NCBI RefSeq assembly: GCF_038148855.1
Contig: NZ_JBBVGR010000004.1
Location: 62,001 to 126,000 of the forward strand
Reading direction: 5' to 3'
Length of the DNA stretch: 64,000 bases
DNA from: Phycobacter sedimenti
GTDB taxonomy: Bacteria > Pseudomonadota > Alphaproteobacteria > Rhodobacterales > Rhodobacteraceae
The notes below the pieces were generated by a model that saw nothing but the letters and a program-made list of their open reading frames with translations, was not told where the DNA came from and made no database searches. Shown here piece by piece: positions 7,865-16,901 of the stretch (the first letter of the stretch is position 1; every line of letters starts with the position of its first letter). A program made the translations under genes and the position numbers.

Positions 7865-9724
7865 ATGTCTCTTGATCTTCTCGATGCCGATTCCCTGTTG
7901 CAGTCCATTCCGGAAGCGACCCTGATCCTCGACACGAGCGCGGACCGCATTGTGGACTGGAACCGTCCAGCAGCGCTTCTGCTGGAAGGGCGAGAGGCCG
8001 CAAACCCTGCCCCCTTCTCCCATTATCTTGGCGCGGCCATGCCTCGCTTTGTGGTCTTCATCGAAGAGGTCGACTATCGCGGCGCAGGCTGGACGCGGGA
8101 TGTGCCGCTGCGCAGCGCGGATGGCAATGTGCTGAAATGCGAAATACGCGCGCAACCGGTGCCGGGACAGGAGGGCTGGCTGATACTTGCCATCACGGAC
8201 CTGCGCGCACTCGATCAACGCGCCGAATCTGCCGCCCTGGCCGAGACCTTTCGCGCCGGTCTGGCGAACTGGAAGCGGACGGAAGGCTTCTTTGCAGAGC
8301 TGGAACGCCAGAACCAGCTGATCCTCAATGCGGCCGGCGAAGGCATCTATGGCGTCAACGCCGAGGGCAAGACCACCTTCGTCAACCGCGCCGCCCGCGA
8401 GATGCTGGGGTGGACCGCCGAAGACCTTCTGGGAAAAGACATCCATTCGATGATCCACCACCATCACCTGAGCGGAGAGATCTATCACTCCCATGAGTGC
8501 CCGATCTACCGCTCCTTCCGCTTTGAGCAGGTCCACCGGATCGAGGACGAAGTGTTCTGGCGCAAGGATGGCAAGCCGATCCGCGTCGAATATGTCTCCA
8601 CGCCCATCTACGATCAGCAGGTTCTCGCAGGGGCCGTGGTCATCTTTCGCGATATCACCGAGCGCAAGGAAAGCGAGCGCAAGCTGCGCGACGCCATGGA
8701 GGAAGTCGCCGCACTGCGGGACAGGCTGGAACAGGAGAACGCCTACCTTCAGGAGGCGATCACCTCCGAGCGCGCGCACCATGACATCATCGGAACGTCA
8801 CCCGCAATCCGGCAGATCGTGGCCCGGATCGACCTCGTGGCCCAGACTGCGGCCACCGTGCTGATCACCGGCGAGACCGGCACCGGCAAATCCCTGGTCG
8901 CAACCGAGATTCACAAGACCAGCCCGCGCGCAAAACGCCCCCTCATTCACTTCAAGTGCAGCTCGGTCGCCCCGGAAGAGGTCGAGGCAGAACTGTTCGG
9001 CCAGATGCGCGGAGCCCCCAATGGCGCGACGCGTGACAAGCCCGGCAAACTGGAACTGGCCCATGGCGGCACGCTCTTCGTGGATGATGTGGAGGAAATG
9101 CCGCTGGAGATCCAGGGCAAGCTCTTGCACGCGTTGCAAAAGGGCGCGGTGATCCGGCTAGGCGATACGCGGGAAAAGCCCCTGGACATTCGGGTGATCG
9201 CAGCGACGTCCCTATCCGAGGATGCCGTGCGCCGCAGCGGGCGCATTCGCGAAGACCTACATCTTTTTCTCAATGTCTTTCCGATCTCCTGCCCACCCCT
9301 GCGCGAAAGGCCAGAGGATATCCCCCTGCTGGCAGCTCATCTCCTGAAGATCGCCTGCCGCAGGTTCAACCGGCAGGCGCCCGTCATTACCGAGCGCGCC
9401 GTAGCGCAGATGCAGGCCTATGACTGGCCCGGCAACGTGCGTGAATTGCACAACGTGATGGAGCGCGCCGCAATTGTCTCGCGCGAGAACAAGCTGGTGC
9501 TGGAGCTGTACGCAGGCGCGCCCGAAGCGCCTCAGGGGCGCGCCCCCTTTGTAACCGAAGCGCGGATGCAGGACATGATGCGAAGCAATATCGTGGCGGC
9601 CCTGCGCGAGACCGAAGGACGGGTATCCGGCGACAACGGGGCAGCTGCGCTGTTGCAGATCAAGCCAACGACGCTTTATTCGCGGATCAAATCCTTCGGG
9701 ATCACGCAGATGGACTGGGCCTAA
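7865..9724 (+). CDS. PAS / AAA+ (sigma-54-activator-type) / Fis transcriptional regulator with altered GAFTGA loop
   Basis: A 619-residue regulator. Two PAS-like regions (about residues 10-110 and 148-270) are followed by a coiled-coil linker, an AAA+ domain (Walker A GETGTGKS at 336-343; Walker-B-like FVDDVEE at 405-411; NVRELHNV near 525) and a C-terminal Fis-type HTH (AALLQIKPTTLYSRIKSFGI). The loop that contacts sigma-54 reads GAPNGA at 383-388 instead of GAFTGA, and the Walker B DE is DD. It may therefore act with sigma-70 polymerase, as TyrR and Rhodobacter NtrC do. It is divergent from the cyanate operon, its probable target. Its stop codon overlaps that of the convergent flavoprotein gene. 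Confidence 0.92.
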   Translation: MSLDLLDADSLLQSIPEATLILDTSADRIVDWNRPAALLLEGREAANPAPFSHYLGAAMPRFVVFIEEVDYRGAGWTRDVPLRSADGNVLKCEIRAQPVPGQEGWLILAITDLRALDQRAESAALAETFRAGLANWKRTEGFFAELERQNQLILNAAGEGIYGVNAEGKTTFVNRAAREMLGWTAEDLLGKDIHSMIHHHHLSGEIYHSHECPIYRSFRFEQVHRIEDEVFWRKDGKPIRVEYVSTPIYDQQVLAGAVVIFRDITERKESERKLRDAMEEVAALRDRLEQENAYLQEAITSERAHHDIIGTSPAIRQIVARIDLVAQTAATVLITGETGTGKSLVATEIHKTSPRAKRPLIHFKCSSVAPEEVEAELFGQMRGAPNGATRDKPGKLELAHGGTLFVDDVEEMPLEIQGKLLHALQKGAVIRLGDTREKPLDIRVIAATSLSEDAVRRSGRIREDLHLFLNVFPISCPPLRERPEDIPLLAAHLLKIACRRFNRQAPVITERAVAQMQAYDWPGNVRELHNVMERAAIVSRENKLVLELYAGAPEAPQGRAPFVTEARMQDMMRSNIVAALRETEGRVSGDNGAAALLQIKPTTLYSRIKSFGITQMDWA

Positions 9725-11106
9725 CCCGCGTCCACCGGCGCGTCACCGGCCAGCTTGCCCAGCACCACTGCCGCCAGCAGCCCATTGCCCGACAGGTAAC
9801 CGCTATCGGCCTTGCCGGACACACCGCAGGCCGCCCCGCCCCCTGCATATAGATTTTCAAACGGAGTTCCCTCCCGGTGCAGGACCCGCGCCGATGCATC
9901 GGTGCGCAGCCCGCCTTGGGTGTGAAACAGCGCGCCGGTGACCCGCACCCCGCAATAGGGCGGTTTCAGGGGCTCGCCGGAAAAGCTGCGCCCAAAGGCA
10001 TCGGTTCCTCCATTCGGCAATTCAGCCAGGGTTTGCGCCAATTGCCCGGGCGGCAGGCCGAGATCCTGCGCAAGCCCTTCGACGGTATCGCTCTGGCGGA
10101 TCGCGCCAGCCGCCTCGGCCTGTTTAAAATCCTCGAACTGGCGGGCAATCCCGGCGATGCGGGCATCGAAGATGGTAAAGGCCTCGCCGCCCGGCTGGGA
10201 CAGCACCGCCTGTGACGCCTCTGAGTAGCCCTGCGCCTCGTTCCAGAAGCGCCGCCCGTCCCGGTTCACCTGGATGCCGCCTTCGGTGATGGTCGCCCAG
10301 GTGATCAGGATCCCATGCGGGTGCGCGACGTTGCCATGGCCCTGATAGGCGCCAAGATGCACCAGATCCGCGCCGAGCTCTTTCCCCCAAAGCACCGCTT
10401 CGCCCCGGTTGCCGTCATGGCCGAACCACAGCCCGTCCTTGATGCCCGGCAGCAGCTCGGTCACCAGATCGCGATTGCCGCCAAACCCGTTGCAGGCAAG
10501 GATCAGCTTTTGACAGCCGATCTCCTCGACCCCGCCATCGGGGCGGGCGACGGCAATGCCCGAGATCCGCTTGCCCTGATGAAAGAGGCGCGTCGCGCGG
10601 CGTTCGAAGATGATGTCGATGCCTTCGGCTTCGCAGGCGGCCCGCAGGGCGTTGATCAGCTCGGCGCCCGACCGGCTGGGCAGCCCGTGCATCCGGTGAC
10701 GGCTGTGTCCGGGGTAGGTGAAATTGTCGATCACGGAAAAAGGCAGCCCGTAGCGGTCGCTCAGCCAATCGATCACCCCGGCAGAAACGGAGGCCAAAAG
10801 GCCCACAAGCACCGGGTCATTCTCACCCTTGGCCTTGGCCTGAATGTCGGCGGCAAACAGCGCTGGGTCGTCTTGGATCCCGGCCTCCGCTTGCGCCCGT
10901 GTCCCCGCTGCCGGGATCAACCCCGCCGACAGGGCGGTCGATCCGCTGGCCACCGCCTCTGCCTCGACCACCAGCACCGACTGGCCAGTCTCATGCGCGG
11001 CCAGGGCCGCGACCAGCCCGCAGGCCCCGGCACCGATGATCAGCGTTTCGCAGTCAAAATCGAATTCGGGCGGCGGCGCGCAGACCTCAATCGTCTTTTC
11101 GGTCAT
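9721..11106 (-). CDS. FAD-dependent fumarate-reductase/ketosteroid-dehydrogenase-like flavoprotein
   Basis: A 461-residue FAD_binding_2 flavoprotein. The FAD-binding Rossmann motif is near the N-terminus (TLIIGAGACGLVAALAAHE), and the C-terminal FAD site includes NLYAGGGAACGVSG. The family includes the fumarate reductase flavoprotein, urocanate reductase and 3-ketosteroid 1-dehydrogenase, which oxidise or reduce a C-C bond next to a carbonyl. The start at 11106 (MTEKTIEV) overlaps the upstream lyase gene by 20 bases. A longer frame would run deep into that gene. It is the last gene of the six-gene operon. No Tat or Sec signal is evident, so a cytoplasmic role is likely. Confidence 0.9.
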   Translation of the reverse strand: MTEKTIEVCAPPPEFDFDCETLIIGAGACGLVAALAAHETGQSVLVVEAEAVASGSTALSAGLIPAAGTRAQAEAGIQDDPALFAADIQAKAKGENDPVLVGLLASVSAGVIDWLSDRYGLPFSVIDNFTYPGHSRHRMHGLPSRSGAELINALRAACEAEGIDIIFERRATRLFHQGKRISGIAVARPDGGVEEIGCQKLILACNGFGGNRDLVTELLPGIKDGLWFGHDGNRGEAVLWGKELGADLVHLGAYQGHGNVAHPHGILITWATITEGGIQVNRDGRRFWNEAQGYSEASQAVLSQPGGEAFTIFDARIAGIARQFEDFKQAEAAGAIRQSDTVEGLAQDLGLPPGQLAQTLAELPNGGTDAFGRSFSGEPLKPPYCGVRVTGALFHTQGGLRTDASARVLHREGTPFENLYAGGGAACGVSGKADSGYLSGNGLLAAVVLGKLAGDAPVDAG

Positions 11107-11953
11107 AGCTTGCGCCCTTGGCCAGCATGTCTGCAGTACCGATGACCTCGTTGAGACCGGCAAAGTCATACATCCGGTCGGCAAAGGGGCGGTTGCTGCC
11201 ATTGGCATGCAGGCTTTGGTAGTAGTCGCCCGCCGTCTTGGCCAGGGCACGCACGATGCCACCGGGGAAGATCACGATGGAAAAGCCCTGCTGCTCCAGA
11301 TCGTCTGCGCCGGTGATCGGGGTGGCACCGCCTTCGACCATATTGGCCAGAAGCGGCACGCGATCCGAAAAGTGCCTTGCGATGCCGGTCAGCTGTTCGC
11401 GAGACTGAGGCGCCTCGATGAACAGCACATCCGCGCCTGCCTCCACATAGGTTTCGGCGCGCTCTATGGCTGCATCGAAGCCTTCGACAGCGATGGCATC
11501 AGTGCGCGCGATGATCAGCGTCTCCTCCGTGGCACGCGCATCTGCCATCGCGGCGATCTTGCCCGCCATTTCACCTGCCGAGATCAGCGATTTGTCGGTC
11601 AGGTGACCGCAGCGTTTCGGGTAGGTCTGGTCCTCCACCTGCAGGGCCGAGGCCCCTGCCCGTTCATAAAGACGCATGGTGCGCTGCGCGTTCAGTGCAT
11701 TACCGAACCCCGTGTCCGCATCAATGATCACCGGAAGCGGTGTGCGGTCGGCGATCAGGGTCATGGTGTCCGCCATTTCCGACACCGAGGTGAGGCCAAT
11801 GTCAGGCCGCCCCAACCGCGTGTAGGCCACGGCGGCACCGCTGAGATAGAGCGCCTCGAACCCCGCTGCGGTTGCCAGCGAAGCGGTCAGCCCGTCGTAA
11901 ACGCCGGGCGCGATCAGGATGTCTTTTTGCGTCAGCCGTGTCTTGAGACTCAT
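11087..11953 (-). CDS. Isocitrate lyase / PEP mutase family lyase
   Basis: A 288-residue TIM-barrel lyase of the ICL/PEPM family. Visible family motifs are YLSGAAVA (36-43), DADTGFGN (78-85), VEDQ (106-109) and the active-site loop KRCGH (113-117). Members cleave 2-methylisocitrate, 2,3-dimethylmalate, petal-death-type alkylmalates or oxaloacetate, releasing pyruvate or a similar oxo acid. The KRCGH cysteine supports true lyase activity rather than phosphonomutase activity. It overlaps its neighbours by 4 and 20 bases, so it is translationally coupled. A link with the divergent LeuC/LeuD-like hydratase is proposed: hydration of an alkylidene diacid, then cleavage. Confidence 0.93.
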   Translation of the reverse strand: MSLKTRLTQKDILIAPGVYDGLTASLATAAGFEALYLSGAAVAYTRLGRPDIGLTSVSEMADTMTLIADRTPLPVIIDADTGFGNALNAQRTMRLYERAGASALQVEDQTYPKRCGHLTDKSLISAGEMAGKIAAMADARATEETLIIARTDAIAVEGFDAAIERAETYVEAGADVLFIEAPQSREQLTGIARHFSDRVPLLANMVEGGATPITGADDLEQQGFSIVIFPGGIVRALAKTAGDYYQSLHANGSNRPFADRMYDFAGLNEVIGTADMLAKGASYDRKDD

Positions 11954-12570
11954 GCCGTTCCCTCCAACCAGGTCAGCGCCTCGGCGCAGGTCATCTGATG
12001 CGTCACCGTGCCCAGCGACATCAGCGTGGCATCGTGGACTTCGGGTTTGAAGGCTGCGCAGCCGTCGGTCAGCATCACGGTGTCGATATCGCGCAGATGC
12101 GCATCGCGCAGGGTCGAGGCAACACCGCCATTGGTGACGATGCCCCCCACGATCAGGCGGTCGACGCCGACCGCGCGCATGATATATTCCAGCCGCGTCT
12201 GGTAAAGCGCCGAATAGGCAACCTTCTCGATCACGAAATCCGCGGGAAAAAGCGCATCGACCAGCCGGTTTCCCTGGCTGCCCGGTGCAAAATCCCCCCG
12301 CCCCAGGAAGGGGCGCAGCGTCTTCAGATGTGGCGAAATCAGCGGCTCGCCCTTGCCATCGGGGACCAGGGTGAACTGGGCCGAGATATAGTGCCCGCCC
12401 CGTGCCCGGAGCGCCGCAACCAGAGGAGCGATCCGGTCAGGCAGGGCGGCAATGGCCTCGCTCGTTTGGCCCGCGCGCCCATAGGCGCCCTCAGGGTGGA
12501 TGAAATCATTCTGCAGATCGATCGTCAGCAGCGCGGTGCGCGTCAGATCCCAGGTGTTCGGGTCGCTCAT
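11950..12570 (-). CDS. Isochorismatase-family hydrolase lacking the catalytic cysteine
   Basis: A 206-residue isochorismatase-fold protein. Asp18 (LLTIDLQNDF) and Lys116 (VIEKVAYSAL) of the triad are present. Where amidohydrolases have TNVCVxST, this protein has TNGGVAST (146-153), so Gly149 replaces the nucleophilic Cys. True isochorismatases (EntB, PhzD) also carry Gly there and hydrolyse a vinyl ether without a covalent intermediate. This enzyme may therefore act on an enol ether or enamine-type bond, or may have lost activity. It overlaps genes on both sides by 4 bases within the HyuA/HyuB operon. Confidence 0.9.
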   Translation of the reverse strand: MSDPNTWDLTRTALLTIDLQNDFIHPEGAYGRAGQTSEAIAALPDRIAPLVAALRARGGHYISAQFTLVPDGKGEPLISPHLKTLRPFLGRGDFAPGSQGNRLVDALFPADFVIEKVAYSALYQTRLEYIMRAVGVDRLIVGGIVTNGGVASTLRDAHLRDIDTVMLTDGCAAFKPEVHDATLMSLGTVTHQMTCAEALTWLEGTA

Positions 12571-14630
12571 GACGGGTCCTTTGCCGGTTCGATGATGGTG
12601 TTGCCAAAGTCGTCGACCCGCGCCTGAAGGTTCGGCTCCACCAGCACGGTTGTGTCGGGTTGCTCCAGAATGGCAGGGCCGTTGATAACCGTCCCCACGG
12701 GTAGCGCAAGACGATCATAAATCGCAGTGTCAAACCAGTCGGTGCCGAAATGCACCCGGCGCGTCGACTTTGGCGCGACCGTGCCCTGCCCGCGCGGGGC
12801 GAGTGTTTTCAGGTCGAACTTGGGCCGTTTGCCGGTCACGGCGCTGCGCAGATTGAGGATCCGCCGCACGCCATTCTTCAAAAGCCGCCCAAAGGTGGCG
12901 CCATAGGCGGTATCAAAGGCCGCTTCGATCTCGGCCCTGCTGGGGGCGATGACCTTGCCATCCGTCACCTCAACGCTGAGGGGAACCGAAACCGTGTGGG
13001 TCTGTCCTACATAGGCCATGTCGAGTTCGAAGGTGACTTCGCGCGCCTCGAATGTGGTGCGCGCCGCATCAAGCAGGGCCATCCCCTGATCCGCATGATC
13101 CTGCATGAAGGCGCCCAACGCGGGTTCGTCCAGAGTGTTCACCAGAGAGTTGATGGTCTGCACGAAATCCTGCCGCATGTCCGCGATCACGCAGCCCATG
13201 GCCGAAGTCACGCCGGGATAACGGGGTACGATGGCACGGGCGATGCCCACCTCGCCCAGCATGGCGCCGGTATGCAGCGCGCCGCCGCCGCCAAAGGGCA
13301 TGAAGGCAAAACGCTTGGGATCAAAGCCGCGCTCGATACTGACCAGACGGATCGCGCCAGCCATGCGGGAGTTCGCGACCCGCAGGATCGCCTCGGCGGC
13401 CTCTACCGTGGACAGGCCCAGCGGCTCCCCCACATGAGTATCGATGGCCTTGCTGGCCGCCTCTACATCCAGACGCTCGAGTTTACCGCCGATGGGGTTG
13501 TCCGGGTCGATCCGGCCCAGAACAACATTTGCGTCCGTGACCGTCGGGCGCGTGTTGCCCAGGCCATAGGCCACCGGGCCAGGGTTGGATCCCGCGCTTT
13601 CGGGGCCAATGTTCAAAAGCCCGCCCTTGTCGACCCAGGCGATAGAACCGCCGCCCGCGCCGATGGTGGTGATCTCGATCATCGGGGTGCGCACCACCAT
13701 GCCAAAGTCGATCGAGGTCTGCGGCGACAGCATCGACTGCCCCTCGGCGATCAGCGACACATCGAAACTGGTGCCACCCATATCGCCGGTGATGATGTTG
13801 TCGAACCCTGCCGAGGACGCGATGTAGCCCGCCGCGATCACACCCGCTGCCGGGCCGGACAGGGCCGTGCGCACCGGCAGGCGGCAGGCGGTATCCACCG
13901 CCATCACCCCGCCATTGGACTGTACGATCATGAACTCCCCATCAAAGCCGCCCGACTTCAGCGCATTCTCAAGTCGGCCCAGATAGCCCGAGACCTCGGG
14001 CTGCAGATAGGCGTTGAGCGCGGTGGTCGAGAAGCGTTCGAATTCGCGGATTTCCGGCAGGATCTCGGAGGAGGCCGAGACATGCGGATTGGGCCAGACC
14101 GCGCGCACGGCGGCAACCGCGGCGGCCTCGTTCTTGGGGTTGGCATAGGCATTGGCAAACAGGATCGCCACTGCCTCGCAGCCGTTCTCGCGCAGCTGGG
14201 CGGCGGCGGCGCGCACCGCGTCCAGATCGACGGCGGTGCGGATGGTGCCATCGGCCAGCGTACGCTCGGGCACCTCCAGACGGTTGCGGCGGTCCACCAC
14301 CGGTTCGAAATCACCGCGCAGGCCCCAGGTCCGGGGGCGATCCCGGCGGCGCATCTCAAGCACATCGCGCAGACCTTCGGTGCAGATGACACCAGTCGTG
14401 GCGCCCTTGCGTTCGAGCAGAGCATTGGTGCCCGCGGTGGTGCCATGCACCACCACCGAAATTTCCGACAGATCCTTAACCTGCTGGCCAATCCCGTCAA
14501 GGAAGCCGCCCGACTGGTCAGGGCGCGTTGTCGGCACCTTGGCAACGGCGGCGCTGCCGTCCTTTTCGTTCAGAACAAAGACGTCGGTGAAAGTTCCGCC
14601 CACGTCCACGCCAATCATGCGGCCGCTCAT
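12567..14630 (-). CDS. hyuA: Hydantoinase/oxoprolinase subunit A (HyuA)
   Basis: A 687-residue HyuA-family protein (Hydant_A_N, Hydantoinase_A, C-terminal domain). The actin-like nucleotide-binding start is seen as GVDVGGTFTDVFVLNE at the N-terminus, with GDMGGTSFDVSLI near residue 280. HyuA and HyuB together carry out ATP-dependent opening of cyclic amides (N-methylhydantoin, 5-oxoproline, caprolactam) or carboxylation in the acetone/acetophenone carboxylase branch. The 4-base overlap with hyuB fits a stoichiometric complex. No third carboxylase-type subunit is present, which favours the hydrolytic role. Confidence 0.94.
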   Translation of the reverse strand: MSGRMIGVDVGGTFTDVFVLNEKDGSAAVAKVPTTRPDQSGGFLDGIGQQVKDLSEISVVVHGTTAGTNALLERKGATTGVICTEGLRDVLEMRRRDRPRTWGLRGDFEPVVDRRNRLEVPERTLADGTIRTAVDLDAVRAAAAQLRENGCEAVAILFANAYANPKNEAAAVAAVRAVWPNPHVSASSEILPEIREFERFSTTALNAYLQPEVSGYLGRLENALKSGGFDGEFMIVQSNGGVMAVDTACRLPVRTALSGPAAGVIAAGYIASSAGFDNIITGDMGGTSFDVSLIAEGQSMLSPQTSIDFGMVVRTPMIEITTIGAGGGSIAWVDKGGLLNIGPESAGSNPGPVAYGLGNTRPTVTDANVVLGRIDPDNPIGGKLERLDVEAASKAIDTHVGEPLGLSTVEAAEAILRVANSRMAGAIRLVSIERGFDPKRFAFMPFGGGGALHTGAMLGEVGIARAIVPRYPGVTSAMGCVIADMRQDFVQTINSLVNTLDEPALGAFMQDHADQGMALLDAARTTFEAREVTFELDMAYVGQTHTVSVPLSVEVTDGKVIAPSRAEIEAAFDTAYGATFGRLLKNGVRRILNLRSAVTGKRPKFDLKTLAPRGQGTVAPKSTRRVHFGTDWFDTAIYDRLALPVGTVINGPAILEQPDTTVLVEPNLQARVDDFGNTIIEPAKDPS

Positions 14631-16321
14631 GCCGTGACCTCCCGCCAGTTGGTTCCATAGAGCGCATCTGCGCGCGCTTCGCTTACAAGGCCGCGCGCCA
14701 CATCGCGCGCCACCTCTTCGGGCGCTCGGTCGCGGACGTTGCCGTAGCCACCGCCGCCCGGCGTTTCCAGCCGCACAGCCTGGCCCTGACGCAGCTTGAT
14801 CCCGCGCATCTTCGAGGCCAACGGCGGGGTCTTCCAGCCGTCATCCTGCTCGTAGGTAAAGACGTTGAGTGCCGCGTCCTGCCCTTCGGCAATGCCCTTG
14901 GGCGCAAAGCGGCCACGCTCTCCGAACAGGAAGGCCTCGGCGCCGTTTTCCTCAAGAACTTCAATCTCGTAGAGCGCGCCCATGCCGCCGCGATGGGCGC
15001 CTGCGCCAGCACTGTCAGGGCGCAAGGCCCATTTGCGGAACATCACGGGGTATGCCGCCTCGAGGATCTCCATCGGCGGGATCGTCGCGGTCGAAATGGG
15101 CGCATTGCCGTGGTTCAGACCGTCGCTTTCGGCAGATCCGCCATGGCCACCACCATAGAAACTGAACATGACCCAAGGCTGACCGTTCTTGCGCTTGCCC
15201 GCGATCGAGAGCGCGTTGATCGTGCCATAAGCGTTGGCAACCACCCGCTCCGGCGCAGCCCCAGCAAAGGCAGAGAAGATCACGTCAATCATCCGCAGGA
15301 TCGTCTCGGTATAGCCCCCAGTGGGCGCCGGGAACTCTGCCGACAATAGCGATCCTTCGGGCACCTTCACGTCGATGGGTCGCATCACACCGGCATTGGC
15401 GGGCAGGCTGGGGAAGATATGTTTGATCGCCACATAGGCTGTGGCAACGGTTGTTGGCAGGGCAATGTTCACGGGGCCTGCGCATTGCGGGGCGGAGCCT
15501 GCAAAATCAAGGGTCATCCGGTCGCCCTTTATCTCCAACGCAACGCGGATCGGCAGCGGTTCATCGGTGATCCCGTCATTGTCGAGGAAATCCTCGGCCT
15601 CCCAGCGCCCATCGGGCAGCGCCTCCAGCTCCGAACGCATCAGCGCCTCGGCCCGGTGGCCCAGCGCATCAAGGCCTGCATGCACCGTGCCCGCGCCATA
15701 TTCATCCAGTAGCTCGTCCATACGTTTGACGCCCAGATCCAGCGCGCCCAGCTGACCATTCAGGTCCCCCATGGCCGACTGCGGCAGGCGCGTGTTGCGC
15801 AACAGGATGTCGATGATGTCCTGATTGATGACCCCGGCGCGCGCCAGGCGGACCGGTGGCAGAACGAAAGCCTCCTGGAAAACCTCGGTCGCGGCCGGGT
15901 TGTAGTTGCCCGGCACCGCACCGCCGACGTCATGCCAGTGACCGACCGAGGCGAGGTAACAGAACAGTTCGCCATCGCGGAAATAGGGGCGCACAAGACG
16001 CATGTCGCTGAGGTGCGTGCCGCCGATATGGGCATCGTTGAAAATAAAGATGTCACCATCCTGAAGGTCGCCATCGGCTGCGGCCTTTTCGATGACAGCC
16101 TTCACCGCAAAGGACATCACCCCGACAAAGATAGGCAGGCCCGACTTGCCCTGCACCAACGTGTCGCCGCTCGTCGCGTGATACAGACCGTGGCTGGCGT
16201 CATGTGCTTCGGCGATGATCGGGTTGAAGGCTGCACGGAACAGCGTCGCATCCATTTCATCGGCGATCTGCTCCATGCGCCCGGCCAGCACCGAAAGTGT
16301 AATGGGGTCGATGTCGCTCAT
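14627..16321 (-). CDS. hyuB: Hydantoinase subunit B (HyuB)
   Basis: A 564-residue HyuB-family protein. The start at 16321 (MSDIDPITLSVLAGRM) overlaps the upstream stop in an ATGA, and the family N-terminus DPITLxVLxxRMxxIADEM begins immediately. Typical internal sequences are GDIFIFNDAHIGGTHLSDM and the Gly-rich C-terminal TPGGGGYG. It is the partner of HyuA in ATP-dependent cyclic amide hydrolysis. The gene sits second in the leftward operon after the tautomerase-NTF2 fusion. Confidence 0.94.
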   Translation of the reverse strand: MSDIDPITLSVLAGRMEQIADEMDATLFRAAFNPIIAEAHDASHGLYHATSGDTLVQGKSGLPIFVGVMSFAVKAVIEKAAADGDLQDGDIFIFNDAHIGGTHLSDMRLVRPYFRDGELFCYLASVGHWHDVGGAVPGNYNPAATEVFQEAFVLPPVRLARAGVINQDIIDILLRNTRLPQSAMGDLNGQLGALDLGVKRMDELLDEYGAGTVHAGLDALGHRAEALMRSELEALPDGRWEAEDFLDNDGITDEPLPIRVALEIKGDRMTLDFAGSAPQCAGPVNIALPTTVATAYVAIKHIFPSLPANAGVMRPIDVKVPEGSLLSAEFPAPTGGYTETILRMIDVIFSAFAGAAPERVVANAYGTINALSIAGKRKNGQPWVMFSFYGGGHGGSAESDGLNHGNAPISTATIPPMEILEAAYPVMFRKWALRPDSAGAGAHRGGMGALYEIEVLEENGAEAFLFGERGRFAPKGIAEGQDAALNVFTYEQDDGWKTPPLASKMRGIKLRQGQAVRLETPGGGGYGNVRDRAPEEVARDVARGLVSEARADALYGTNWREVTA

Positions 16322-16884
16322 GCTTTTGCCTTTTCCTCTGCCATGTCGTTCCAGACATCCTGTCGTGTGATCTTGCCGCCTTCGAGTTCGAACCGGTCGA
16401 TGAAACGAATCCCCGAGAACGCGGTCCCGTCCAGCCATTCACCGGACAGCGCACCGAAGCAGTAGACGATGGCCGCCGCCCCTTTGGACTGCATTGCATC
16501 GAACCGCTCGTAGGTCTTGGTCACGAACTTGTAGCGTGGCTTTGACCAGACGATCAGCTCGTCCAGAGTTGTCATTTCAGGGGCGCCCGGGAACTGCATG
16601 GTAAAGCCGGGCGCCAGCAACTCCTGCGCGGTGGTCAGATCGCGCTGCTCCATCGCCCCAAGGTAGTTTCGCACGATTTCACGCGGGTCCGGAAGGGCAG
16701 TGGCGCCGCTGCGCGACCTGCGCCCGCGCATGTACTGATCCGGCGCCATCTCGCGAATCATTACCGTAACCACATCGGGATCGGCAGGCACCACAAGGCG
16801 CACGGCATCCGTCAAAGCCTCGCCCAGACGCCGCTTTTCCTCGGCGCCGTAACCTTGCAACAGGTGCAGTTCAACAATAGGCAC
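16318..16884 (-). CDS. Fused 4-oxalocrotonate-tautomerase-like and SnoaL/NTF2-like protein
   Basis: A 188-residue two-domain protein. Residues 1-60 look like a 4-oxalocrotonate tautomerase: the chain begins Met-Pro-Ile-Val, so the catalytic Pro would be N-terminal after Met removal, followed by EEKRRLGEALTDAV and VTVMIREM. Residues from about 68 onward are a SnoaL/NTF2-like cone (REIVRNYLGAMEQRDLTTAQ, FTMQFPGAPEMTTLDEL, IRFIDRFELEGGKITRQDVW, quoted by parts). Both folds catalyse enol-keto or ring isomerisations. It is the first gene of the leftward HyuA/HyuB operon. I know of no named enzyme with this layout. Confidence 0.85.
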   Translation of the reverse strand: MPIVELHLLQGYGAEEKRRLGEALTDAVRLVVPADPDVVTVMIREMAPDQYMRGRRSRSGATALPDPREIVRNYLGAMEQRDLTTAQELLAPGFTMQFPGAPEMTTLDELIVWSKPRYKFVTKTYERFDAMQSKGAAAIVYCFGALSGEWLDGTAFSGIRFIDRFELEGGKITRQDVWNDMAEEKAKA

Positions 16885-16901
16885 GCGTCTCTCCCCTGCA
16901 A

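Noticed and set aside
12750..14660. Long plus-strand open frame opposite hyuA
   Set aside because: It is rich in His, Arg and Gly, has no recognisable family, and mirrors the codon bias of hyuA on the other strand.
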